Below are positions 20,212 through 32,415 of a DNA stretch of 64,000 nt, in pieces (positions within the stretch are counted from its first letter, which is position 1; each line of letters opens with the position of its first letter). A program made the position numbers and the translations under genes. The notes beneath the pieces are model-generated. The model was not told where the DNA came from. It ran no database searches and worked only from the letters and a program-made list of their open reading frames with translations. Source of the stretch: Flectonema sp. DT1601 (taxonomy: Eukaryota > Euglenozoa > Diplonemea > Diplonemida > Diplonemidae); the NCBI GenBank assembly GCA_964019425.1, contig OZ025784.1, positions 1,364,001-1,428,000 on the forward strand. The letters are read 5' to 3'.

Positions 20212-20349
20212 ACACTTTTTTGTCAAAACGCAACTTTTTAATGTATTAAACTAGATTATCGTGTACTGATCCTGACTAGGGACCCGCTGTTATAACTTTT
20301 TATTCATGTCCTTTCCCTATTCGTAATCTTCAGGTGTTTTCATTACAGA
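20000..20349. other. Intergenic spacer with T- and A-runs
   Basis: 350 bp with a T-run near 20070-20083 and an A-run of about 34 bases at 20177-20210. Nothing coding is seen. The final bases TTTTCATTACAG provide the acceptor for the next gene. Confidence 0.6.
20347..20348 (+). promoter_or_regulatory. Probable trans-splice acceptor, 1 base before ATG
   Basis: TTTTCATTACAG is followed by a single A and then the ATG at 20350. No 5' untranslated region would remain in a conventional transcript. This position makes sense if a spliced leader supplies the 5' end. Confidence 0.5.
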
Positions 20350-22038
20350 ATGTGGGATCCAGTGGGTAAGAAACCAACTCACGTTGAGGAAGCAACTGCT
20401 GATCAAAAGATACTTTGGAGCGACAGGTATCGTTGGGACAATCCATTTGAAGGTTATGAGAAATATGTAATAAAAAAAGAATGTCCTGGAGAGGAAAGTT
20501 GGGGATACTGGCCTGGATTGGGACGGAAAAGTGGACTGTGCAATCAACTGCAAACAACAGTAATGCTTAATGTGTTAAAAAGTTGTAATGCTCCAATACG
20601 AGACCTCGATTCGTCCAACGCTACCGACTTAGCTATTCGATTGTGTGATGTCCTGGATTCACAATATGATATTCATGGACCTCTTTCAAACTCAAACATG
20701 TCAACTTATAAAAGAAATAAAGATCCAATACTCGCAGCTGACATAACGTCTCTAAAGTGTTGTGTTAGTCTTCTGAAAGAGGAAAAGTGTTCGCTTTTGG
20801 ATGAATTACAAGCTTCTGTTTCTCTCACAAAACTAAACCACATCTCATCATCGATACAAAGTATTCAGAGTTTCTTATGTGATATAAGATATCGAGTTAA
20901 AGAATTTGAAATAGTTTTTAAAGAGTTCTCTTGTTCTCTTATGAAGGGAATTAATTCAATATCATTACAAATGTGTCGACTACGAGATGAGCTCTCCTCC
21001 AGTTCAGAGACAGCCAATGAATTATCGCACCGGTTAAACAGCCTGACTACCACTGCTATTCTTGTTATCTCAAAGGGTGAGAGTGTTTTACGTCCAATTG
21101 GTCTCCCAGCGATAACTGAAGATTGTTATGTTTTGGGAAATGATAAATTTACTCCAATCGTTTCAAAACTGTTTAAGAATTACCAAGAAAGGAAAAAAAC
21201 AGTTCCGACTGCAACTATTCCGGCAAAGGCAAGCCAAGTAGATCCGTCAACCTTTTTAAAAACTGATGTCGAACATTTTACTGTTGCTCTCGGGTTGATC
21301 AGACTTAGTAGAGGATTGTCTGAAATGACTACACAATTTGCAATGAGTGAGAGGCGATTGTTATCTTTGGAACATTCACCGATACCTGTCGCTGCTGTTG
21401 AGGAACCGGTTCAGGTAAAAATAGAAACAAAAATTCCTGAAAAACAAAAAGAACTGTCACTGATGGAAAAGTTAGAACTCTTAGAGCCACAATTACACGA
21501 AGTCAATCCAGTAGTCAACTCCGACGTCGTTCAATTCTTAAAGAGGCTGAATGATAAATTTAATAATTCTTCACAACCTTCAATAAATAATATTTTAAAG
21601 TCAACCAAGGCAGTGCAAAGAGCCGCAACCTTCCTTCTTATGGGAAGAAAGAAGAATGTTGAAAACGCAACGATGATGGAAAGGGACAAGGTCAGAGATG
21701 AAAAATTAAAAAAGCGATTGGCTGACATTCGACACAATCGCACGCAGAAGATCGAGCAAACCCTCGATGGGGGTGCTGTTCCTCCAACTGGGAGAGTGGT
21801 TCAGTTTGGAAGGTCGTCACCTACCTTGGGAGATCAACTATTTCTGGGAGAGCTTCCCGTTCTGAGTAGACCGTCATCTCGTCCTGTCAGCACAGGTTCT
21901 CCTCCTTCTCCATGTCTGCAAGCTTTACCTCCGCTGTTGGGATTTCTCTCAAAAAAAGAAACAAACAAAGCAGTTTTATCCAACTTTGGACAAACAGTAA
22001 TGTCGTTAAACACCGCTGCGGGTATTCTCCGACAGTAG
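20350..22038 (+). CDS. Coiled-coil protein of unknown function
   Basis: An intronless frame of 562 residues. The N-terminal 60 residues are rich in Trp and Tyr (W-S-D-R-Y-R-W-D-N-P-F-E-G-Y, W-G-Y-W-P-G-L-G-R), a distinctive motif I cannot place. Residues 90-340 are helical with heptad-like spacing and hydroxylated residues. Residues 370-400 are Lys/Glu-rich, and 430-490 are basic (K-L-K-K-R-L-A-D-I-R-H-N-R). The tail is Ser/Pro-rich (R-P-S-S-R-P-V-S-T-G-S-P-P). There is no signal peptide or membrane segment. It may be a cytoskeletal or basal-body type protein, but the sequence does not show it directly. The start is fixed by the acceptor one base upstream. Confidence 0.7.
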   Translation: MWDPVGKKPTHVEEATADQKILWSDRYRWDNPFEGYEKYVIKKECPGEESWGYWPGLGRKSGLCNQLQTTVMLNVLKSCNAPIRDLDSSNATDLAIRLCDVLDSQYDIHGPLSNSNMSTYKRNKDPILAADITSLKCCVSLLKEEKCSLLDELQASVSLTKLNHISSSIQSIQSFLCDIRYRVKEFEIVFKEFSCSLMKGINSISLQMCRLRDELSSSSETANELSHRLNSLTTTAILVISKGESVLRPIGLPAITEDCYVLGNDKFTPIVSKLFKNYQERKKTVPTATIPAKASQVDPSTFLKTDVEHFTVALGLIRLSRGLSEMTTQFAMSERRLLSLEHSPIPVAAVEEPVQVKIETKIPEKQKELSLMEKLELLEPQLHEVNPVVNSDVVQFLKRLNDKFNNSSQPSINNILKSTKAVQRAATFLLMGRKKNVENATMMERDKVRDEKLKKRLADIRHNRTQKIEQTLDGGAVPPTGRVVQFGRSSPTLGDQLFLGELPVLSRPSSRPVSTGSPPSPCLQALPPLLGFLSKKETNKAVLSNFGQTVMSLNTAAGILRQ

Positions 22039-22530
22039 ACCTGCTTATGTTTATTTGGTTTATTTATTTATTTATTTTTTTTTTGCCGCATCGATGAATA
22101 TTTTGTTTTCTTTTTTGTTATCACCGCAGCTCTCACTTTGTCCTGATTTTTCAATTACCGGGCAATTTTTTTTTTTGTTGTTGATTTTCGAGAATAGCTT
22201 GTATCACTCATTTCGTCCCCCCTCCAGTCACTGTATCTCAGAACTAATGTTAAATTATCGTTATGTTGTTTATGATACAATACATTTGTATTTTACGTAC
22301 AAACTCGAACAGTTAACCCCCCTCCATATCCACAAATCTCAACTCAAGTTTCAAAAACTGCCGCCCAGTGAGTTTGTTGTTGCTTTTTATTAGTTTTTTT
22401 TTTTACTAATTAATTTATTTTAGGGTAAAGCAATCGGCATACCCATCACCGGATGTACTTAAAAAATAAAATAAAAAAATAAAATTAAATGAAGAACTGT
22501 AATAATAGTGAAAAAGATTTATCATAAGAA
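22039..22530. other. Intergenic spacer with a dispersed repeat
   Basis: 492 bp. It contains the repeat at 22224-22324 (listed separately). A T-rich tract ending ATTTATTTTAG at 22423 is the likely trans-splice acceptor for SMG1, leaving about 107 bp of 5' leader. Confidence 0.6.
22224..22324 (+). repeat. Dispersed 100-bp repeat, copy 1
   Basis: This nearly equals 43717-43818 in the same orientation, with about four small differences. It runs from AGTCACTGTATCTCAGAAC to AACAGTTAACCCCCCTC. Both copies lie in spacers, downstream of a gene and next to a C-run. It has no long open frame. Candidates are a small RNA gene, a SINE-like repeat or a shared 3' UTR element. Confidence 0.85.
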
Positions 22531-25500
22531 ATGGGAGGACAAACGTATGGTCAGGAACAGGTCGATGCCTTAACCGAACTTAATAATTATATGCCATTGG
22601 TAGCGAGGGATATTTCAAATGAAGAAGTAAATGCAATGAGAAGTCATGCGAGAAGACTGCTTCACCTAATGCAGTTTGTATCCGACCCAGAACTTATGGA
22701 AAAAGTAATACAACAAGTATCTGACGTTGGTGTTGTTAAACCAACAGCCTTAGCAGAAGGTTGGGTTGGGTTTATCGACTATATCATAACATGGTATATA
22801 TCACCAAAAACATCAAAGGCTACCATCAGAGCTCTCGATTGTTGCATTTCTCGTCTATCAGCCAACTTCAACTTAATGACTGAACACAGTGCTAACTTAA
22901 TAGTAAGACTTTGTCATTCTCTGTCGGCTATTACACGTGAGGTTATGGGTCTTCCGTTGCCTGCAAAGAGAGAACTTTATATCACAAAACAACACAAATA
23001 CTCTAATGCTGTGGTATTCCCACAATTTACATATAACGACCTCCCTGTTGGTCATAAAGACTTAGAAAGATTACATTCTGAAAGTAGTGATGTCGGCACC
23101 AACTGCAACCATCAGCTCCAACTAGCACTTCGGATAATGTCAGCTGTTAGTGTGGTACAACAAGCTGTTGGTAACTTTACAGTTGAGCAATTACAGGTAA
23201 TAGTACCGAAACTGTTACCTTCTCTTAGCCAATTAATATCCTTACTGAATGGAAGCAAGTTGTTTTGCACCTTATCAATCAGTTGTGTCTACAACAGCTA
23301 CATTCAGATGAGGAGGAACCCATCTGCTGTATTGTCGTTCAGCCCTTTGGTTAGCGATTTTTGTAATTCTCTTATGCAGTGTGGACCAGACTTATCGAAT
23401 ACTGCTACTAGTGAGTTGCTTCACATTGTCAGGGGTCTTGTTGAATCTATTTCTAATGTAAGTTTTGAATTATCTAAACTTTTCGACGGTATTGAAAATC
23501 TAGTTAGATCGATTCCTGCCCAAGACGTTTTTCTTGCCGAGCAGTATTCACAGATGCTCACTGATTCATTAAAATTTTTATATCAACAACAATCACCTGA
23601 TGGAAACGCAGTTGTTACAGATATCGTTGAGAGGTTGGTATCTCTATCAAAAGACACGAAGAAATATCGAGCAACTCATATGAGGCTAATGACTTTTTAT
23701 ATAAATATTTTAGTGTCTGTCTTGCAATGCAATGATGGAAGTAATTCTATGTTATATTTTTATTTACTGTCGACTGTTCCATCGTGGGCATGCGTCATTC
23801 CTGCGACTGGACTCTCTGGAGTCCAACTACTAAAGGCCGTTGTACTAATAAAATGGGAAGCATCCCCTGCGAACCCATTATCTCACGCAGTTCAGGTCAT
23901 TGAGAGTATCGCTATAATAAGTGAAGTCAGAATGAAACTTATGGACGAACGTTGCAAGTCGGACATCAGCAGTCAACTAAAAACATATGAAATGATGTGG
24001 ATAAAAAAAGCTGTAATAATGGCAACACATGCAGGAACTGCATCTGGTCAAATATTAACCGAGAGTCTTTGGAAACTAATGGCGAGTTGTTTAAAAGATG
24101 AGAAAGGACAAGTTCGTCACGAAGCATTGCTTTGCATAGAAGCAGCGCTTGCAATATCAAAACGAGTTGGTTTGGGTGTTCATGCTGATAGTTGCAGTCA
24201 AACAGTAAAAGAAATGTGTACTGATATCGATCCTGCTGTTAAGACTCTTGCTTTTGAAGTTTTTTGTAAATTATCTGATTATTTTCCAAAGAGCTCTGGG
24301 TCAAGTGTCAATACCAACAGGTTTATATCCACTGCTGGTTCTCTTACAATGCATCCGATACGACCAAGACAATTCTCGCTACTAATTCAAACAATGGCCG
24401 GAAGGTCATCCGATTATAGAAATGAAGAAACACTCCGAAGAATAGTCGCAGAACTGTTCACTTTATCCCGAAGTCTAGACCAACAACCCAAGAACAGCCT
24501 TGATATGAAAACCTGCGTCACTTCTGCTGCTGTAAGATTCTGTGTAGTTGAGAAACTAAAAACATCTCTTGGTAATCCTGCACAGACTTTTGAAGCGTTG
24601 GAAAAATTATTAAAATCGATTGGAACTCGATCTCTAATGATTGAAGAAAACTACACCTTAATGAATCAAGAAGGTGCGCAGTTATTAAAATTAAAAGAAC
24701 AATCAGACAGGTGGAAATATGAACCTCACCTGTCATCTAATTTAGTACTACTACTGCTGAGTGAACTAGAAAAATGGATTCATCTGGTTCAAGAAGGGTA
24801 CATCATGGAGACTGAGAGACATCAACCAGTCTGGTCAAACCAATCAACGATGTTCTTTCACATCAACAAAAAGGTTTGTGATGACTACTACAGTAGAATA
24901 AGAATTCAACAAGTGGCTGCTGGTGACGCTGTTAACAACCCAGCCTTTGATTCAATGCTGGTCAGGTCTTGTCATCTTCGTCTTTTAGAGATGTTAAAAT
25001 ACGTATCGAGTTCTGGGGTTCAAAAGGAAGTTAGAATTCGAGTTTTTTTCGAAATGGAAAAAGTACTTCTCTCCAACTGCACAGTTCACGTCAGGAGACA
25101 CCAGGACAGTGAAATCTACGGACTCATGAAATGGGCTGAAAAATTAGTTCAGAATCACATTCCTGAGCAACAGTTGTGTGGAAACTTATTATGGAAAGCC
25201 CTACAGGGAATGACACTTCACGCATCAGCTCGTTATGAGGAAGCCTCTTCTTGTTATGAATCAGTTTTTATGGAGGGAGCTGTAGAACATTGTCAACTAA
25301 CTTTCATAAGACTTGTTTCACATCATTTTATTGATTGTTGTACCAGGAGTATGAGATGGGATGTGTTAGACAGATGGACTCACGAACTCAAGAAGTCATC
25401 AAAGACACTAAAGGAAGGAGATCGTAAGCTTCAATTCATCAACGATGAGATTATATCAACTTGTGATAACCATTCAGGTGTTGGTTGTACTTCTACAGCA

Positions 25501-28500
25501 CTCGGATTGGAATATGCGCATGCCTTAAGTGAATGGGAATCCGGTACATCTGATACCTGCACTTCCATAATCTCAAAGTGTGATGACAAAGTTTCAAAAC
25601 TTCTGTTAAACTCTTCTCGTAATTCCTTTCATAGTTTCGTACCGTCTATTCAGCCAGAGCTTTTTGCGAGAATTAGAATTATGCGACTCCTCGTTGAACC
25701 CACTGACATCAGACAACAACTACAAGAAACTACATCAATTCACATGCAACTACTACAATACGTTATGGAATCAGAGGCAACAGAAGAAGGTTTGATGTTG
25801 GGAAGGATTCTCAGTCTCTTACAAGTGAAGGGTGACATTCCGAACCAATCTCGAAAATTTTGCGAAGCAACCCTCTTACTCGGACACAAAATCGACCGAT
25901 CAGGATTGTACGCAGCCACTACTAATGATTTACAATGGTCAAGAGCTTACTGCGCATCTCTATATCAGGCTGCAGAGACAGCGAGGAGTAGCAGCAACAG
26001 GTCGTTGGCATCAAAGCTCCTTTCTCGTCTGCTATCTGAATCAACAAGAGATAGATACCTACGGGAGTGGGCAGAGAGAGGAACTTATGAAATTAATGTT
26101 CTTAAAACAGAAAGTTCTGATCCACAAGAAGTCCGCCTTGGAATCCGCGCTCTTGCGAAAGCTGGTAAAGAAGGAGGTTTAACTTCGTGTAAATCTTTAG
26201 TAAAAATACATCAAATCAGCGAAGATGAAGAAACCATGCCAGCTGTAGCTGACACTATGAAGGTTCATGCTTCTCAAGTAACTTCATTAGTTATGAGAAC
26301 ACTCATAGAACAATGTCCAACGAAAAAAGAAGCAGTCTCAAAGTATGCAGAGTGGTGTGCGAAAACTGCCGGATCCGGGACTCGATCCGAAGCATTCTGG
26401 TCTCAAGCGATAACAGCACACGTAAACGCATTAAGCTTACCAACAACAAAAGATGATGAACCTCTCGTTGATATGAAATTAGCTCTCAGAGTATTGAAAC
26501 TCCTCCTTCGAGGGGTCAGCGCTGGCTTTCTAATCGACGAGAACACGGTCGCTGTGATAGCCAAGACACCAATACGAGTATGGCAGCATATCATACCGCA
26601 ATTGATGGCTCACCTGACCCTATCAACACCAGCTATGCACTCAGCTGTAAAACAAGTTCTTCAAAGAATTGGTACTGAACCTTTACTACTGTTATATCCT
26701 CTCATTGCTGCACTCGGAACGAGTACTGGACCTAGTAAATTAGTTTTTCAGGAATTATGGTCGTCAGCAGCTGTTGGAGATGCCACCACAATATTTTCAG
26801 CGACAAAGGAATTCGTATCAGAGTTGGTTAGAATTACTGAACTGTTGGATGAAGAAACTGCTTCTGTGATCAGTGGGTTGACACAATCACTGTCGAAGAC
26901 TCTTTCAGTTTTTAAGAACTTTGTACGAAGTAAGTTAGGTTCTGGAAATAGCAGCAAATTCAACCTTTTGAAGAAGCAAAAGTTTGAAGCATTACTACAA
27001 CCCTTGGTACAAGTTCTTGAGAAACATATTGAGAAGCTTACTAGAGAACCCTCGTGTTTACAAGAAAATGAATTTCAATCCGAGGCATTACCGAAACTTC
27101 AAAAACTGCTATTCGAAATTAAACACAACACAATAGTTGATACTGAAGGTCGTACTGTTGATGCTGCTGTTGAAGAAGCTCATTCACACCTGTTGTCAAT
27201 GTTTTCTGCTTTGTATAAAAGTCTTAATGACAATGAAAGAAGACCTCACGTTCTATCCCTACCAGACATCTCACCGAAGTTATCAGGTTTAAACAATACA
27301 GAAATACCTGTTCCCGGAACTATGGATTTGGTCACAATCGCTATGTTGGAATTACCCATTGAGATTGTTCCGTCAAAAACGAGGCCAAAGAAATTACAAT
27401 TGTGGGGATCTGATGGATGCAGATACACTTTCTTATTAAAAGGAAAAGAAGATCTCTCTCTAGACGAAAGAGTTATGCAAGTCCTACGAACCATAACGGT
27501 GTTGTTAGGAGCGAGTAAGGCAGGTCGTCAGAAGAATTTATCTGCGAGGTCATACGCTGTGGTTCCCCTTAGTGATCGTTCAGGAATTATTCGGTTCGTT
27601 GAAAATGTACAACCAATCTTTCACATTCATCGACAATGGATGAAACGAAAAGTATACCTAGAATGCATTCAGAAGAATAAAAAACCTCAAAAAAGTAGTT
27701 TCAGACCAATTCATCATTTTTTTATACAACTTCTACCGGCACTTAAAGAAGTTGGGATCAGTAACGTTGGAACTCGTGAGGATTGGCCAACTGATGTCTT
27801 AACCAGAGTATTTAATAAATTATCATCAGAAGTACCAAAAGACTTATTAACTAAAGAATTATGGTGTAGAGGTCTCTCTTCATTAGCAACAGCACCAGCA
27901 GAGTGTGGTATGTCTGATTGGCTTCACAGAGTAAAGACATACAGCTCTTCATTGGCTGTGATGTCAGTCGTTGGTTACATTATTGGATTGGGTGATCGTC
28001 ACCTTGATAATATTTTGATGGATCTCGATTCTGGAGAGATCGTACACATCGACTATAATATTTGTTTTGAGAAAGGTCTGCAACTCAGGGTTCCTGAAGT
28101 AGTTCCATTTCGACTAACACCAGTCCTCCACAATGCACTTGGTATTCAAGGAACAGATGGTACCTTCAGCCATGTTTGTGAAGATACTCTTTCAGTTCTT
28201 AGAAGCAGCAAAGATGTCCTTCTTGACTTGTTAGAAGCGTTTGTTCATGATCCACTCGTAGAATGGACTGCAAAGAGAATTTGCGATCCTGCGACTGACG
28301 GAATGGAAGTAAAAGTGTCTCTTGGAGTGCTCAGTACTCATTTAGATGAGACTCTTCCAGAGCTGTCAGACACCTGGTCGAAATGCAGTTCAGCTATGAT
28401 TGTGTTAGCTAACGCTGTTGAAGAATTACGAGCCTCGAGATATACGGAAGTTGTTACTACTATTAGAGAGAAGAAACTATCTTCTTCTTGTATCACTATT

Positions 28501-31500
28501 GATATCTTAAAAATTCAACAAGAAATTAGTGACATTGAAAGCGGTAAGTTAACGGAAGATGATCTGGAAAAGTATGTTACCAATTTTTTTTTTTATTTTT
28601 TTTATAAATATGAAAAAAAGAAAAAAAACATACAAGTCAATAATAATAAAAAAACAAAACAGAGCTTTTGATGACTTCAATGCAACCAGATCTGACTTGA
28701 AAGATAAATTACAACAATTTGAAAAAATACAGGTATCGTACAGTATTGTATTTATTACTTCACTTTATCATCATCAAATAAAAATAAACAAACAGTTTGA
28801 CTGCGAAGAAGCTCACAGTATTGTGTCTGCTAATAGGTCATTGCTGATCCTTCCTACTGACCCAACACAAGAAGGCGATATGAATATCGCTGTGCGATTG
28901 TCAGAAGAATCGGACAGAGCTGTATGTATACTTTTAAATGAAATTACCGATACCAATAATAATTAAAAAAAAAAAAAAAAAAAAATCAGGAATGGAGCGA
29001 ACAATCTCAAGGAGCTGTTCTTCAGCTCCAAAATCAAGAACTTCGTCTACCCAGCAGTGTGAATAATCACCGACAACAGGTTTGTTGTTAATTTTTTTCA
29101 TTTTTTTTTTAGTTTTTTTTAATAAACATGAAAAAAAAAAAAAAAAAAACCAGGCATCTCTCCTTGCTGATCATCTTGCTAAATGGGCCGATGCTATTGA
29201 AGGATTAGAGATAGCGAATTCATCTCATAATTTAGTCTACTCAGAGAATAATTATTGTAACATATGGGTGTCTACCTATAGGAAGTTATTGCAAGGTATG
29301 GTTTCCTATTTTTGGTGACTCTTGTCGTGTGGTTTTGTTAAACGAAAAAAAAAAAAAAAAAATATAACAAAACAGCTAAAGAATCATTCACACAAGATGG
29401 TTCTTTAATGAAGTCATCCTATGAGGAGTATGAGTCTGCTGCCGCTGAACAGATTCAGAACTTAACTTTATTGAATGCTGCGACTTCTGACCAGCCGCAA
29501 TATCAAAAACAAATTGCACCTTATCACTTATTCGGAGGATCGTTAGATAAGACTCAAGAGCTAGCCACCGATCTCATGAGTGCTTTTTTCCCTCTCCAAA
29601 AGGAGTTAGAGATAATGGAAAGCAGGGATGATATTCCGGATATGGATGGTCAAGTTCAAGCCCTGTCAGCGGCAGTTTCTGGTTGTATGCAACCGAAATT
29701 ACTAACCCTACATGCTGCATCAACTGTCCTGAGTGATATCGATGTTGAGGTGAGAACTTTATTGAATTCTATTGCGTCGTCTAAGAAGGTTCACTCGTGG
29801 GAAAAGTCGATGTCTCTTCCTGAAATGGAAGAACTCGATGACCCGAATCTATTCTTACATTCAAAATGGGAAATTTTTACTCTTTTTAGAAAAGCTGTTT
29901 TGATTCCTGTTTTCATTGCTGAATGGGCCTCTCCCTCAATGGGTCAACTTAAAGCTGCGGTAAAAGACAAATTAGAAAGTTGCCAAGTTCTCCACACAGC
30001 TATCACTGCCATAGAAAAACTACTACTGAACTTCAGTGGAAATTTATTTAATGAAATTGGAAAGGCGTTTTTGATACAAGATGAGTCTGTTTTAAAAGAA
30101 TTCGAGCATCATAAAAACACAGGCAGTTGTGGGTCTTCTGTTGAGTACAGCATGGGAGTTGTATTGTTAGAGGCAATCGAATCGTTGATTTTAGAATTCA
30201 ACACAGCCATTGTAAGAATTTTAGACCATTTTCCTCAACCAGACGATTCTAGAACGTCATTCGTGTCTTCTGAACGAACTGAATGTGTAAAACAAATAGT
30301 TAGTGAGGTATTGAAGTATTCAAAAGAAGGATGTCCTTCTCTATTTAGAAAGCACATGCTTCATAGAAGAACACTCGGAGTTATAAGGACAATGTTGTCA
30401 TCTGTTTTAGAAGTCGTATTGCTTGACGTGGCAGGTACGGAACTATCGGAGCTGCTTGGGATTATTATTAAAGAATTAGCTTTACATGGAAGTACAGTTG
30501 CTGGAAAATTACATCCGTCGTGTATCCGACCTCAACACGCTGGGTTAAAAGCTCAGCTTCAGGATCTCATCAAAGGAGTTTGTGAACAGATTGGTTCACC
30601 GCAATTACACCAACAACTTCAAAATGGAAGATCAACATTGTCATCTTGCTGTTTGTCTGTTATTAGCAGAAGTTCACTTGTATTCTCACATTCATTAAAA
30701 GAACAGTTTAAGTCAACGGGGTACTATCAACAGTTGAGAATTGATATAAAGATTGGAATTTTAAATTATAAATGGTTGTTAGAACCAGTTTTAAAGCTTC
30801 CGTCTCTTCATCAAACTACTGCAGTTGGAACAGATGCGATGCTGATGGTGGCTGCGTCTGATCGAAAACAGCTGATTGATGATATTGAGTCTCAGTATTT
30901 GCAATACAGAAACAGCATTGATGATTTGAAGAGTAGGATTGTACAGATTCATCAAACGGAAGATTCCATTTCGGAGACCCTTCTCAATCCTGAGATCCAG
31001 CGTCTTATTAAAGTTCGGAAAACTGGATTTGCAGACGCTCTGACCCACTACGATCAATTGTGTCAGTTTGCTAAGAAATTGGTGTTCTTGGAAGTTCTTA
31101 GGAATTTATCGACACAAAATGAAGTTGTTCACAAAAGATTAATTTCTGATTGCGAACGATCTCTCTCTCATCTTAAAGCTCTCACCCGCACTGTCGTTGC
31201 TGTTTCACACAAAACTGAACGAACAGCTGACCTACACAGAAAGATTCATACTTTAAGAGAGAAAGACAATGCAATTACAGAAGAGGTCGTCTCTCTTCAG
31301 GAATTATTAAATGCTCTTCAAAGGAAATCTTCAGCGGCAACAAGCGGAGCATACGCCGAAGTAATAGGAAATAAAAGTAAATATTGTCAACTACTAAAAC
31401 ACACTGATGGCTTACTGACTGGTGTAGTGAAAACTTTATCTCAATTCCCGGCATTGAGGAGGCTTCATCAAAGGGTTAAAGGATTAGTTGAGGCAGTTGG

Positions 31501-32020
31501 AATATTATCAAAACAATTTAGGGTTTGGTGTGCTGTCTTTGACAGAGTATTAGGACCAGAAGCTGTTGTTTACGATGATTTTAATGAACAAATTGAATTC
31601 AAAGAAGAAAACACAACAGAAAGTATAGCTGAACTCGACAGCAAACACTCAGACATTATTGGACAGCTTGAGGACCTTATTCAGCTTGCTTCCACTGATG
31701 ATCAAATCGATGTTGAAGAAGACGACAACGAAGATTTCGAAGAAGGTGAAACACAACAAAACCACCATGCCTTAAACATCCTTCGTCGTGTAGAACTTAA
31801 ATTAGATGGAAAGGATAACGGAAACACTAAAGGAAGAACAAAACTGCAACAAACAGCAGCTAACCATTCATCTAATGTCTCTAACGCCTCTCCTACTCAC
31901 GATTTGAGTATCGTAGCAACTCCTCTTCTTGTATCTGAGCAGGTCTCCAGGATTATTAACGAAGCTGTGTCTCCATCAAACCTTATTCATATGTATGAGG
32001 GATGGACAGCGTGGATATGA
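22531..32020 (+). CDS. SMG1: SMG1-type PI3K-related kinase
   Basis: Six exons: 22531-28571, 28663-28732, 28796-28921, 28990-29079, 29154-29295 and 29376-32020; all junctions keep phase and give 3037 residues. SMG1 phosphorylates UPF1 to trigger nonsense-mediated mRNA decay. Residues 1-1550 are helical-repeat/FAT-like. The kinase spans about 1600-1920 with G-S-D-G-C-R-Y-T, G-L-G-D-R-H-L-D-N (catalytic loop, near 1820), H-I-D-Y-N (in place of HIDFG, as in SMG1), C-F-E-K-G and R-V-P-E-V-V-P-F-R-L-T. About 1000 residues separate the kinase from a C-terminal FATC ending Y-E-G-W-T-A-W-I; this long insertion is characteristic of SMG1 among PIKKs. The insert has acidic D-V-E-E-D-D-N-E-D near its end. 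Human SMG1 is about 3660 residues. All five introns are 63-91 bp with A-rich 3' ends. TOR, ATM and ATR fit less well. Confidence 0.93.
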
Positions 32021-32415
32021 TTGGTTACGTCTTTTTGCAAAAAAAAAAAAAAAAAATGAACAAAATTTTAATTTTGTTGCAAACATGTTCGGAAGTCATG
32101 TTCACAACAAAAAAAAAAAAAAAAAAAAAAGGTAACAACAAAAATGCGAGGATTTTTTTTTTACTTAAAAAAAAAAAAAAAAAAGAATTCATGACTGAAA
32201 TTTGAAAGAAAGAAATATCGCGATTTCTAGAACAAAACAAAAAACAACAACAACAACAACAACCAAGACGCGCAACAATATACTTCCCTCAGGTGTTCAC
32301 ACACAATATGGATATGGACAGTTATACAGAATCATGTTTTTTTTTTTTTTTTTTTCCCTTTTCCCCATTCTTTAAATGTTATTTCTTCTCTTCCAGACAG
32401 AGTCGTGTCATCGAC
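32021..32415. other. Spacer between SMG1 and the CCCH gene
   Basis: About 395 bp with several A-runs (32040-32056, 32109-32130, 32168-32184) and a T-run at 32338-32355. The end, TTATTTCTTCTCTTCCAG, has its AG at 32395-32396 and is a textbook polypyrimidine-AG acceptor 20 bases before the next ATG. Confidence 0.65.
32395..32396 (+). promoter_or_regulatory. Probable trans-splice acceptor for the CCCH gene
   Basis: A 50-base pyrimidine tract ends in CTTCTCTTCCAG, 20 bases before ATG 32416. The open frame upstream of it encodes only poly-Phe, which decides the start. Confidence 0.55.

Noticed and set aside
20036-20233. Minus-strand ORF rich in Phe
   Set aside because: It comes from the poly-A run at 20177-20210 read in reverse.
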